A stretch of 64,000 nt of DNA, taken from positions 434,001-498,000 of the forward strand of contig NZ_CP024190.1 in NCBI RefSeq assembly GCF_003391395.1. The letters are read 5' to 3'. A program made the translations under genes and the position numbers. Under the pieces are notes generated by a model. It did not search any database. It saw nothing but the letters and a program-made list of their open reading frames with translations, and was not told where the DNA came from. Source of the stretch: Mycobacterium marinum (lineage in GTDB: Bacteria; Actinomycetota; Actinomycetes; Mycobacteriales; Mycobacteriaceae). Positions 26,391 through 34,948 of the stretch are shown in pieces. The first letter of the stretch is position 1. Every line of letters begins with the position of its first letter.

Positions 26391-26681
26391 ATGACAACCG
26401 CACACGGGTATTCGCAGCAGAAGGAAAATTATGCCAAGCGGCTGCGCCGGATCGAGGGTCAGGTGCGCGGCATCGCCCGCATGATTGACGAGGACAAGTA
26501 CTGCATCGACGTGCTCACCCAGATCAGCGCCGTCAACAGCGCACTGCGGTCGGTGGCCTTGAACCTGCTCGACGAACATCTGAATCACTGCGTCACCCGC
26601 GCGGTGGCCGAGGGGGGCACCGACGCCGACGGCAAGCTCGCGGAGGCGTCCGCGGCCATCGCACGTCTTGTCCGTTCGTAA
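26391..26681 (+). CDS. ricR: Copper-sensing transcriptional repressor RicR (CsoR family)
   Basis: A 96-residue CsoR/DUF156 family repressor, the same length as M. tuberculosis RicR (Rv0190). The Cu(I) ligands of the family are present as Cys38 (KYCIDVL), His63 and Cys67 (DEHLNHC). The DNA-contacting N-terminal helices read NYAKRLRRIEGQVRGIARMI. The start at ATG 26391 (MTTAHGY) has GGAGAG three bases upstream; the frame is open 16 codons further but crosses the likely leader. It should repress itself and mymT through the two boxes in this window, with Cu(I) lifting repression. Confidence 0.95.
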   Translation: MTTAHGYSQQKENYAKRLRRIEGQVRGIARMIDEDKYCIDVLTQISAVNSALRSVALNLLDEHLNHCVTRAVAEGGTDADGKLAEASAAIARLVRS

Positions 26682-26747
26682 CGCGAGGGTGTGTTGCGGG
26701 GCCACCGGGTTTAATGCCGCCGGTGTGGTGCGTACGGTGAGAGCAGC

Positions 26748-28055
26748 GTGATCGGTCGTAGCACTACCGCAGTACCGGCCGATCCCGTCGCACCCGCCAT
26801 GACTTCCGAAGCCCGAACCGCAACCACCGCAGCGCGACCGTGGACGCCACGAGTCGCTGCACAACTGTCTGTGCTGGCGGCGGCGGCCTTCATCTATGTG
26901 ACCGCGGAGATCCTGCCGGTTGGCGCCTTGTCGGCCATCGCGCGGAACCTGCACATCAGCGTGGTACTGGTGGGGACCCTGTTGTCCTGGTACGCGCTGG
27001 TTGCGGCCCTGACGACGGTTCCGCTGGTGCGCTGGACCGCGCACTGGCCGCGCCGCCACGCCCTGATGGTCAGCCTGGTGTGTCTGACCATCTCGCAGCT
27101 CATCTCGGCGCTGGCGCCCAATTTTGCGGTGCTGGCCGCCGGACGGGCGCTGTGCGCGATCACCCATGGCTTGCTGTGGTCGGTGATCGCCCCGATCGCT
27201 ACCCGATTGGTGCCGCCCAGCCACGCCGGACGCGCCACCACCTCGATCTACATCGGGACCAGCCTGGCGCTGGTGATCGGCAGCCCGCTCACCGCGGCCC
27301 TGAGCCTGATGTGGGGCTGGCGGCTGGCCGCGGTTTGTGTGACGGTCGCGGCCGCCGTTGTGACGGTGGCCGCCCGGCTGTTGCTCCCCGAAATGGTGCT
27401 TAGCGCCGATCAGTTGCAGTATGTGGGCCCGCGGTCGCGGCATCACCGCAACCGGGCGCTGATCATCGTCAGCCTGATCACCATGGTCGGCGTCACCGGC
27501 CATTTCGTTTCCTATACCTACATCGTGGTGATCATCCGGCAAGTCGTCGGTGTGCGTGGGCCCAGCCTGGCTTGGCTGTTGGCCGCCTACGGTGTCGCGG
27601 GTGTCGTCGCGGTGGCGCTGGTGGCGCGACCGCTGGACCGCCGGCCAAAGGGCACCATCATTTTCTGTGTGGCCGGGCTGACGTTTGCGTTCGTGCTGCT
27701 GACCGCGCTGGCATTCGGGGGTCACCTGGCCCCGATGACGGCGTTGGTGGTCGGGACGGGGGCGATCGTGCTGTGGGGCGCCGCTGCGACCGCGGTGTCG
27801 CCGATGCTGCAATCCGCGGCGATGCGCAGCGGGGCCGACGATCCGGACGGCGCCTCCGGCCTTTATGTGACGGCATTTCAGGTGGGCATCATGGCCGGCT
27901 CGTTGATCGGTGGGCTGCTCTATGAGCGGAGTGTGGCGATGATGCTGACCGCTTCCGCGGGCTTGATGGGCGTGGCGCTGGTCGGGATGACGTCGGCTCG
28001 CCGCGTGTTCGAGGCTCCGGTCGCGGTTGCTGGCGCAACTTCACACAACCAGTAA
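26748..28055 (+). CDS. MFS drug exporter (Rv0191 type)
   Basis: A 435-residue major facilitator with about 12 membrane helices. The first is near residue 38 (VLAAAAFIYVTAEILPVGALSAIA); the ILPVG motif and a central charged loop (about 225-238) are typical of the DHA1 drug:H+ antiporter group related to chloramphenicol exporters (Cml/AraJ-like). It starts at GTG 26748 after GAGAG; ATG 26799 would remove 17 residues and approach the 413 of M. tuberculosis Rv0191. It lies just after ricR, but the 66-base gap has no RicR box, so copper control is not suggested unless by read-through. The substrate is not proven here. Confidence 0.9.
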   Translation: MIGRSTTAVPADPVAPAMTSEARTATTAARPWTPRVAAQLSVLAAAAFIYVTAEILPVGALSAIARNLHISVVLVGTLLSWYALVAALTTVPLVRWTAHWPRRHALMVSLVCLTISQLISALAPNFAVLAAGRALCAITHGLLWSVIAPIATRLVPPSHAGRATTSIYIGTSLALVIGSPLTAALSLMWGWRLAAVCVTVAAAVVTVAARLLLPEMVLSADQLQYVGPRSRHHRNRALIIVSLITMVGVTGHFVSYTYIVVIIRQVVGVRGPSLAWLLAAYGVAGVVAVALVARPLDRRPKGTIIFCVAGLTFAFVLLTALAFGGHLAPMTALVVGTGAIVLWGAAATAVSPMLQSAAMRSGADDPDGASGLYVTAFQVGIMAGSLIGGLLYERSVAMMLTASAGLMGVALVGMTSARRVFEAPVAVAGATSHNQ

Positions 28056-28174
28056 AGTCGCAGGTCAAAGACTCGGAATCGTCGGCTGACGGGGTTTTGG
28101 GCGGTCGCGGAATGGGCATCGGGTGGCTGTGCTATGCCACACTGGGTTCCAGGACGTGACCGGAGGGATGTCAT

Positions 28175-29200
28175 ATGTCGCGCTGGACGAGAGGCCGAAT
28201 CAGGGGAAGCCTCTTCGCCGCTGTCAATGCGGCCGGAGTCGTTGGCGTGCTGCTGCTGGGCGCCGGCCCCGCTGTTGCCGACCCGGATGACGCTCCCGGC
28301 GATCCGCCGGTGATTGCCCCGGCCGAACCCGCGCCGGACCCGCTGGCCCCGCCGCCGGGTCCGCTGGCGCTGCCGCCGATGCCCGACCCGCTGGCGCCGC
28401 CGCCGTTACCCGACCCGTTGGCCCCGCCGCCATTGGTGCCGGTCGCTGCCGGTCCGGTGGCCGGGCAGGACCCGACTCCGTTCTTCGGCCCGCCCCCGTT
28501 CCGGCCGCCGTCGTTCAACCCGGTTGACGGTGCGATGGTTGGAGTGGCCAAGCCGATCATCATCAACTTCCAGGTGCCGATCGCCGACCAGGCGATGGCC
28601 GAAAGCGCCATCCACATTTCGTCGATTCCACCGGTGCCGGGCAAGTTCTATTGGATGACTCCGACGCAGGTGCGCTGGCGGCCGTTCCAATTCTGGCCGG
28701 CCAACACCGCGGTGAACATCGACGCGGCGGGCACCAAATCGAGCTTCCGCACCGGTGACTCGTTGGTGGCCACCGCCGACGATGCCACGCACCAGATGAC
28801 GATCACCCGCAACGGGGTCGTCGAGCAGACCTTCCCGATGTCCATGGGCATGGCGGCCGGTAACCACCAGACGCCCAACGGCACGTACTACGTGCTGGAG
28901 AAGATGCCCACGGTGGTGATGGACTCCTCGACCTACGGTGTGCCGGTCAACTCGCCGCAGGGCTACAAGGTGACCGTCGCCGACGCCGTCCGGATCGATA
29001 ACAGCGGCAACTTCGTGCACAGTGCGCCGTGGTCGGTAGGGGACCAGGGCAAGCGCGATGTCAGTCACGGCTGCATCAACCTCAGCCCGACCAACGCCAA
29101 GTGGTTCTTCGACAACTTCGGCAGCGGTGACCCGATCGTGGTGAAGAACTCGGTGGGGACCTACAACAAGAACGACGGCGCGCAAGACTGGCAGATCTAG
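28175..29200 (+). CDS. L,D-transpeptidase (Rv0192 / LdtMt4 type)
   Basis: A 341-residue exported enzyme that makes 3-3 crosslinks in peptidoglycan. An N-terminal signal (about residues 1-36, ending VADPDD) precedes a Pro-rich spacer with repeated PDPLAPPPL units (about 50-112). An Ig-like domain follows (about 115-200), then the YkuD catalytic domain. The active site is visible: His282 (NFVHSAP), His298-Gly299-Cys300 (SHGCINLSP). M. tuberculosis Rv0192 has the same plan and is somewhat longer (366). The ATG is preceded by GGAGGG. The Pro-rich spacer may let the catalytic domain reach through the wall layer. Confidence 0.93.
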   Translation: MSRWTRGRIRGSLFAAVNAAGVVGVLLLGAGPAVADPDDAPGDPPVIAPAEPAPDPLAPPPGPLALPPMPDPLAPPPLPDPLAPPPLVPVAAGPVAGQDPTPFFGPPPFRPPSFNPVDGAMVGVAKPIIINFQVPIADQAMAESAIHISSIPPVPGKFYWMTPTQVRWRPFQFWPANTAVNIDAAGTKSSFRTGDSLVATADDATHQMTITRNGVVEQTFPMSMGMAAGNHQTPNGTYYVLEKMPTVVMDSSTYGVPVNSPQGYKVTVADAVRIDNSGNFVHSAPWSVGDQGKRDVSHGCINLSPTNAKWFFDNFGSGDPIVVKNSVGTYNKNDGAQDWQI

Positions 29201-29368
29201 CGGTGCCGGTGCTGGTGCGCGCCTGAGGGCGCAATACCGGCCCTAGATCGGCCCTGAATCGCGCCCGGCGCCCAATTTCGCGAGTGCGCTCGCATGTCGG
29301 GGACTGCTGAACCCACCGCAAATTCCCGATGTCGATTTCTGACCAGGGCTTTCGCCGGTCCGGGTGTT

Positions 29369-29386
29369 ATGTATAGCATCATACAT
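29369..29386. promoter_or_regulatory. Candidate TetR-family operator
   Basis: The inverted repeat ATGTAT-N6-ATACAT ends one base before the ATG (29387) of the TetR gene. Its position fits autorepression at a near-leaderless or very short-leader promoter. An alternative start ATG at 29369 lies inside the repeat itself. The assignment rests only on symmetry and position. Confidence 0.6.
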
Positions 29387-29983
29387 ATGCCGAGTCCGCG
29401 CGAACGGATGGTCATTTCAGCCGTACTTCTGATTCGCGAGCGTGGTGCGCGCGCCACCGCCATCTCCGATGTGCTGCAACACAGCGGCGCGCCGCGCGGG
29501 TCGGCCTACCACTACTTCCCGGGCGGACGCACTCAGTTGTTGTGTGAGGCCGTCGACTACGCCGGCGCGCATGTCGCAAAGATCATCGGTTCGGCGAACC
29601 GGAGTTTGGACCTGCTTGACGCCCTCATCGATCAGTATCGTGAGCAGCTGCGCGCCACCGATTTTCGCGCTGGCTGCCCCGTCGCGGCGGTCTCGGTCGA
29701 AGCCGGCGAACCATCGGATCGGGAACGGATGGCTCCGGTGGTCGAGCACGCGGCAGCGGTGTTCGACCGCTGGTCGGATCTGATCGCGCAGCGGTTCGTC
29801 AGCGACGGCATACCCCTGGATAGCGCCCGCGAGTTGGCGGTGACGGCGATGTCGACGCTGGAAGGCGCACTCCTGCTGGCTCGAGTGCGGCGAGACCTGA
29901 CGCCGCTGGATGTTGTTCACCGCCAACTGCGCAGCATGCTGCTGGCGCAACTGCCGGAAGGAAATCGCAATGACCACAACTGA
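29387..29983 (+). CDS. TetR-family transcriptional regulator (Rv0196 type)
   Basis: A 198-residue TetR repressor. The N-terminal helix-turn-helix (about residues 8-50) reads ISAVLLIRERGARATAISDVLQHSGAPRGSAYHYF, a standard TetR DNA-binding domain. The rest is the ligand-binding and dimerisation part of the LmrA/YxaF type (FRAGCPVAAVSVE). The start is ATG 29387, directly after the candidate operator; the M. tuberculosis homologue is 194 residues. The 3' end overlaps the oxidoreductase gene by 14 bases, so regulator and enzyme form one operon and the enzyme is the likely regulated function. Confidence 0.92.
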   Translation: MPSPRERMVISAVLLIRERGARATAISDVLQHSGAPRGSAYHYFPGGRTQLLCEAVDYAGAHVAKIIGSANRSLDLLDALIDQYREQLRATDFRAGCPVAAVSVEAGEPSDRERMAPVVEHAAAVFDRWSDLIAQRFVSDGIPLDSARELAVTAMSTLEGALLLARVRRDLTPLDVVHRQLRSMLLAQLPEGNRNDHN

Positions 29984-32207
29984 CTGGCAGCCCACGGCCT
30001 GCATCCTGTGCGAATGCAATTGCGGCATCGTGGTACAGGTCGAGGATCGTACGTTGGCGCGCATTCGTGGCGACAAAGCGCATCCGGCGTCACGGGGGTA
30101 CACCTGCAACAAGGCCTTGCGGCTGGACCACTATCAAAACAGCCGAGGCCGGCTGACGGCGCCGTTGCGGCGCCGCCCGGATGGGACCTACGAGGAGATC
30201 GACTGGGACACCGCCATTGTCGAGATCGCCGAGGGGTTCAAGCGCATCCGGGATGTGCACGGCGGCGACAAGATCTTCTACTACGGCGGAGGGGGCCAGG
30301 GCAATCACCTCGGCGGTGTCTACAGTGGCGCCTTCCTGAAAGCCCTGGGCTCCCGCTACCGGTCAAATGCGTTGGCACAGGAGAAGACCGGGGAGGCGTG
30401 GATAGACGGGAAGCTCTACGGCGGTCATACCCGTGGTGAGTTCGAACACGCCGAGGTGTCGGTGTTCATCGGGAAGAACCCCTGGATGTCGCAAAGCTTC
30501 CCCAGGGCGCGGGTGGTGCTCAACGAGATCGCCAAAGATCCCGCCCGGTCGATGATCGTCATCGACCCGGTCGTCACCGACACCGCGAAGATGGCCGACT
30601 TTCACCTGCGGGTGCGCCCCGGCGCCGACGCGTGGTGCGTCGCCGCATTGGCGGCGGTTCTAGTCCAGGAAAACCTCTGTGACGAAGCATTTCTCGCCGA
30701 TCATGTGCGCGGTGTGGACGAAGTCCGCGAGGTCTTGGCTGAGGTGCCGGTCGCCGAGTTCGCGCAGCGTTGCGGGGTCGATGAGGAGTTGCTGCGCGCG
30801 GCGGCGCGGCGCATCGGCGGCGCCGCCAGCGTCGCGGTGTTCGAGGACCTCGGCGTCCAGCAGGCGCCCAACAGCACGCTGGTTTCCTACCTGAACAAGA
30901 TGCTGTGGATTCTCACCGGAAATTTCGCGAAAAAGGGCGGCCAGCATCTGCATTCGTCGTTCGCCCCGCTGTTCAGCATGACCTCCGGGCGCACCCCGGT
31001 GACCGGGGCACGGATCATCGCCGGACTGGTGCCGGGCAACGTGGTTCCCGAGGAGATTCTCACCGACCACCCCGACCGATTCCGCGCCATGATCGTCGAG
31101 AGCGCCAATCCCGCTCACTCCCTGGCCGATTCGGCGGCCTGCCGGCAGGCGTTCGAGGCGCTGGAACTGATGGTGGTCATCGATGTGGCGATGACCGAGA
31201 CCGCCAGGCTCGCCCACTACGTGCTACCGGCCGCTTCGCAATTCGAGAAGCCCGAAGCCACCTTCTTTAACCTGGAATTCCCGCACAACGCGGTGCATCT
31301 ACGGCACCCACTGCTGGACCCGTTGCCGGGCACGTTGCCCGAACCCGAGATCTGGGCCCGGTTGGTGCGCGCCCTGGGTTTCGTCACCGACGATGATCTG
31401 CGGCCGCTGCGGGAGGCGGCGCAGCGGGGGCGTCAGGCGTACAGCGAGGCGTTCCTGGTGGCGGTGGCCTCCAATCCGAGCGTGGCCAAACTGCTTCCCT
31501 ATGTGCTCTACGAAACGCTGGGCCCCACCTTGCCCGACGGTATGGCCGGCGCCGCCGCGCTGTGGGGACTGGCGCAGAAGACGGCGATGACCTACCCGGA
31601 TGCGGTTCGGCGGGCTGGGCACGCCGACGGGAACGCGCTGTTCGACGCGATCCTCAACGGTCGCTCCGGAGTCACCTTCACCGCCCACAACTACGAGGAC
31701 GACTTCGAACTCATCAATAACGACGATCACAAGATCGCACTGGGCATTCCCGAAATGCTGGACGAGATAAGGTCACTGGCCGACCTGAAGATGTCGTTGA
31801 CCACCACAGAGCTGCCGATCGTGCTGTCGGTGGGCGAGCGCCGCGCCTACACCGCCAACGACATCTTCCGTGACCCGTCGTGGCGCAAACGCGACGCCGA
31901 TGGCGCACTGCGTGTCAGCGTCGAGGATGCCCAGGCTCTCGGGCTTACCGACGGATGCCGGGCCCGGATCACCACCGCGGCCGGCGCCGCCGAGGCGACG
32001 GTGGAGGTCACCGAGGTGATGCTGCCCGGGCATGCCTCGCTGCCCAACGGTTTCGGCCTGGACTACGTCGACGGCGACGGCCGAACCGTTGTTCCAGGAG
32101 TCGCCCCGAACGCGCTCACCTCGACCAAATGGCGCGACCCCTACGCCGGGACGCCCTGGCACAAGCATGTGCCGGCCCGAATCGAGGCCTGCCGAGCAGA
32201 CGCGTAA
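29970..32207 (+). CDS. Molybdopterin-dependent oxidoreductase (Rv0197 type)
   Basis: A 745-residue cytoplasmic enzyme of the formate dehydrogenase/nitrate reductase (Mo-bis-MGD) superfamily. Cys11, Cys14 and Cys18 (ACILCECNCG) plus the Cys in GYTCNKAL bind a [4Fe-4S] cluster. Downstream, DWDTAIVEIAEGF, GKNPWMSQ and VIDPVVTDTAKMAD belong to the molybdopterin fold, and the C-terminal beta-barrel (from about 600) has LPNGFGLDY. No twin-Arg signal is present. I see no obvious Cys or selenocysteine Mo ligand, so the substrate cannot be read from the sequence. ATG 29970 with GGAAGGAAA upstream lies inside the TetR gene. Confidence 0.92.
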   Translation: MTTTDWQPTACILCECNCGIVVQVEDRTLARIRGDKAHPASRGYTCNKALRLDHYQNSRGRLTAPLRRRPDGTYEEIDWDTAIVEIAEGFKRIRDVHGGDKIFYYGGGGQGNHLGGVYSGAFLKALGSRYRSNALAQEKTGEAWIDGKLYGGHTRGEFEHAEVSVFIGKNPWMSQSFPRARVVLNEIAKDPARSMIVIDPVVTDTAKMADFHLRVRPGADAWCVAALAAVLVQENLCDEAFLADHVRGVDEVREVLAEVPVAEFAQRCGVDEELLRAAARRIGGAASVAVFEDLGVQQAPNSTLVSYLNKMLWILTGNFAKKGGQHLHSSFAPLFSMTSGRTPVTGARIIAGLVPGNVVPEEILTDHPDRFRAMIVESANPAHSLADSAACRQAFEALELMVVIDVAMTETARLAHYVLPAASQFEKPEATFFNLEFPHNAVHLRHPLLDPLPGTLPEPEIWARLVRALGFVTDDDLRPLREAAQRGRQAYSEAFLVAVASNPSVAKLLPYVLYETLGPTLPDGMAGAAALWGLAQKTAMTYPDAVRRAGHADGNALFDAILNGRSGVTFTAHNYEDDFELINNDDHKIALGIPEMLDEIRSLADLKMSLTTTELPIVLSVGERRAYTANDIFRDPSWRKRDADGALRVSVEDAQALGLTDGCRARITTAAGAAEATVEVTEVMLPGHASLPNGFGLDYVDGDGRTVVPGVAPNALTSTKWRDPYAGTPWHKHVPARIEACRADA

Positions 32208-32263
32208 TCGCATATCCAGCCGCGAAACCGTGCGAGTTTGTGTCTGCTCGCCGGGGTCAGGGG

Positions 32264-34258
32264 CTAGTTCCAGATCCTGACCCGGCTCTGCGGAGTCAGG
32301 AACAGCTCGTCGTCCTCGGCGACGTCAAACGCGTCATAGAACGCGTCCAGGTTGCGCACGACGCCATTGCACCGGAACTCCGGCGGGGAATGCGGGTCCA
32401 CGGCGAGCCGCCGGATCGCCTCGGCGTCACGTGATTTGGTGCGCCACACCTGAGCCCAGCCGAAGAACACCCGTTGCACGCCGGTGAGACCGTCGATGAC
32501 CGGAGCCCGCTTACCCTGCAGCGAGAGCTGGTACGCCAACAGGGCGATGGACAGTCCGCCCAGATCGCCGATGTTCTCACCCACGGTGAACGCGCCCTGG
32601 ACATGCGGCGGGCCCTCGGAAGCCGCCAGATCCCGCGGCACGTAGGCCTCGTACTGGTCGATCAATGCCTTGGTCCGGTGTGCGAACTCGGTACGGTCGG
32701 CATCGGTCCACCAGTCGACCAGGTTGCCGTCGCCATCGTATTTGGCGCCCTGGTCGTCGAATCCGTGCCCGATCTCGTGTCCGATGACCGCGCCGATTCC
32801 CCCGTAGTTGGCGGCGTCATCGGCCTGCGCATCAAAGAACGGTGGCTGCAAAATCGCTGCCGGGAACACGATTTCGTTCATCCCGGGGTTGTAGTAGGCG
32901 TTGACGGTCTGCGGCGTCATGAACCACTCATCGTGGTCGACCGGGCCGCCGAGCTTGGCCAGCTCCCGGTCGTGGTCGACCGCGTAGCCGCGCTGGAAAT
33001 TGCCGTAGAGGTCGCCGCGGTCGATCACCAACTTGGAGTAGTCGCGCCATCTGACGGGATAGCCGACCTTGGTGGTGAATTTGGCCAACTTGGTCAATGC
33101 CCGTTCGCGGGTCTGCGGGGTCATCCAGTCCAGGTCGGTGATGCTGACCCGGTAGGCCTCCCGCAGGTTGGCCACCAGCTTGTCGACGCGGTCCTTGGCG
33201 TCCGGCGGGAAATGCCGTTGCACGTAGAGCTTGCCGACGGCGTCACCGGTCAGGCTCTCCACCAGTGCCACCGCCCGCTTCCAGCGGTCCCGAATCTGCT
33301 CGGCGCCGGTCAGCCTGCGGCCGTAGAACTCGAAGTCCTCGGCAACCAGGTCACTGGTCAGCCACGGAGCGCGGGCCCGGATCAACCGCCAGCGTGCCCA
33401 GCACTTCCAGTCTTCGAGGCTTTCGCTGGTCCACAGCGACGCGAAGGTCCGTAGGTAATCGGGTTGGCGCACCACCAGTTCGGCAACGGCGGCCGGGGTG
33501 GTGCCCACGGCGGTGACCCAGCCCGTCCAATCGAATCCCGACCCTTCGGTCTGCAGTTCGGCAAACGTGCGCAGGTTGTAGGTGAGTTCGGCATCGCGGC
33601 GTTTGACCACATCCCAGTGGGCCGCGGCCAGTTTGGCTTCCAGCGCCACGATGCGCGCCGCGACGTCGGCGTGGTCGGTGCTGTCGCCGCCGAACACCAG
33701 GCTGAACATCCGGGCGATGTGCCCGGGGTAGGCGGCCAGCACCGCGGCGTGGCGCTCCTCCCGAAAGTAGGACTCGTCGGGCAGGCCGATGCCCGATTGG
33801 GAGAAGTGCATGAGATAGCGGGTCGAGTCCTTGGAATCGGTGTCGACGTACAGCCCGACGCCACCGCCCATCCCGGTGCGCTGCAGGGCCCCGATAGCCG
33901 CGGCCAGGGCGTCGCGATCGGCGGCGTCATCGATCGCGGTCACTTCGTCGTGCAGCGGCTGCAGGCCGACGCGCTCGACGGTCTCCTCGTCGAGGAAGCT
34001 GGCGTAGAGGTCACCGATGCGCTGCTCGTCGGTCCCGGTAGCGGCGCCCTGCTGACTGGCTTCGATGATCAGCTCGCGCACCTGCTCCTCGGCGCGGTCG
34101 AACAGGTGGCGAAATGCGCCGTCGGTCGCCCGGTCCGCGGGTATGTCGTATTCCTTCAACCAGCGGCCATTGACGTGGCCGAACAAGTCGTCTTGCGGAC
34201 GGGCATCAGGATCTACATGGCTCAGGTCGATACCCGAGCGAACAGCCGCATACGTCAC
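32264..34258 (-). CDS. zmp1: Zinc metalloprotease Zmp1 (M13/neprilysin family)
   Basis: A 664-residue M13 peptidase, one residue longer than M. tuberculosis Zmp1. Zinc ligands are in HEIGHGFDDQG (about residues 494-504) and GENIGDLGG (about 563). NAYYNPGMNEIVFPA provides the substrate-backbone motif, and the C-terminal CNGVVRN precedes RVRIWN. There is no signal peptide, although the M. tuberculosis protein is reported outside the cytosol and linked to inflammasome control and phagosome arrest. The start is GTG 34258. It is divergent from the omamA/omamB pair. Confidence 0.96.
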   Translation of the reverse strand: MTYAAVRSGIDLSHVDPDARPQDDLFGHVNGRWLKEYDIPADRATDGAFRHLFDRAEEQVRELIIEASQQGAATGTDEQRIGDLYASFLDEETVERVGLQPLHDEVTAIDDAADRDALAAAIGALQRTGMGGGVGLYVDTDSKDSTRYLMHFSQSGIGLPDESYFREERHAAVLAAYPGHIARMFSLVFGGDSTDHADVAARIVALEAKLAAAHWDVVKRRDAELTYNLRTFAELQTEGSGFDWTGWVTAVGTTPAAVAELVVRQPDYLRTFASLWTSESLEDWKCWARWRLIRARAPWLTSDLVAEDFEFYGRRLTGAEQIRDRWKRAVALVESLTGDAVGKLYVQRHFPPDAKDRVDKLVANLREAYRVSITDLDWMTPQTRERALTKLAKFTTKVGYPVRWRDYSKLVIDRGDLYGNFQRGYAVDHDRELAKLGGPVDHDEWFMTPQTVNAYYNPGMNEIVFPAAILQPPFFDAQADDAANYGGIGAVIGHEIGHGFDDQGAKYDGDGNLVDWWTDADRTEFAHRTKALIDQYEAYVPRDLAASEGPPHVQGAFTVGENIGDLGGLSIALLAYQLSLQGKRAPVIDGLTGVQRVFFGWAQVWRTKSRDAEAIRRLAVDPHSPPEFRCNGVVRNLDAFYDAFDVAEDDELFLTPQSRVRIWN

Positions 34259-34300
34259 CCCGCCATCTTTTCACCTCATTTCAAGTGCGACGATCGGGCC

Positions 34301-34948
34301 ATGCCAGACGACGCCGCGGCCGATACCGCCAAAGACTCCGATCCGGATTCTGCAGACTCAGCGCCCGCCGCTACCGAGGGGGAGTCGTCCGGCGAAGGGA
34401 TGTTCTCCAGCTATGGCGTCGGCTCGGCCTTCCTCGGCGTGCTGTCGGTGGCCGCGGTGGTGCTCGGTGTGCTGATCTGGATCGGCCACCGCGACGAAAT
34501 CTCCGAGCGCGTCTACCTGACCCGCGTCATGCAGGCCGCCGCCGAATGGACGGATGTGCTGATCAACATGAACGCCGGCAACATCGACTCCAGCCTGCAG
34601 CAGCTGCACGACGGCACGGTCGGACAGCTCAACACCGACTTCGACGCGGCCGTGCAGCCCTACCGGCAGGTGGTGGAGAAGTTGCAGACACACAGCAGCG
34701 GCCGGATCGAGGCGGTGGCGATCGAAACGGTGCACCGCGATCTGGACACCCGGCCCGGTACCGCTCGGCCGGTGGTGACCACCAAGCTGCCGCCGTTTGC
34801 CAGCAGAACAGACTCGGTGCTGCTGGTGGCGACATCGGTCGCCGAGAACGCCGGAGTCAAGCCGCAGACGGTGCATTGGAGCCTGCGGGTGGAAGTCTCC
34901 GATGTCGACGGCAAGCTGTTGGTCTCCGGGCTGGCTTCGATCCGATGA
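34301..34948 (+). CDS. omamA: Orphan Mce-associated membrane protein OmamA (Rv0199 type)
   Basis: A 215-residue protein with an acidic cytoplasmic tail (about residues 1-35), one membrane helix (about 43-65) and a periplasmic Mas domain of about 140 residues. In M. tuberculosis, OmamA lies outside mce operons but stabilises Mce transporters and is needed for lipid/cholesterol import (from literature memory). Resemblance to the Rv0175-Rv0178 proteins at the start of this window is clear in layout. The ATG at 34301 opens the gene and its stop overlaps the next ATG (ATGA). Confidence 0.92.
   Translation: MPDDAAADTAKDSDPDSADSAPAATEGESSGEGMFSSYGVGSAFLGVLSVAAVVLGVLIWIGHRDEISERVYLTRVMQAAAEWTDVLINMNAGNIDSSLQQLHDGTVGQLNTDFDAAVQPYRQVVEKLQTHSSGRIEAVAIETVHRDLDTRPGTARPVVTTKLPPFASRTDSVLLVATSVAENAGVKPQTVHWSLRVEVSDVDGKLLVSGLASIR

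Noticed and set aside
26316..27812. 498-codon minus-strand frame opposite ricR and the MFS gene
   Set aside because: His/Arg/Gln-rich composition without domains, fully covered by two recognised plus-strand genes.
29219..29232. GCGCC-TGAG-GGCGC hairpin after the L,D-transpeptidase gene as a terminator
   Set aside because: Five-base stem and no T-run; too weak in GC-rich DNA to annotate.
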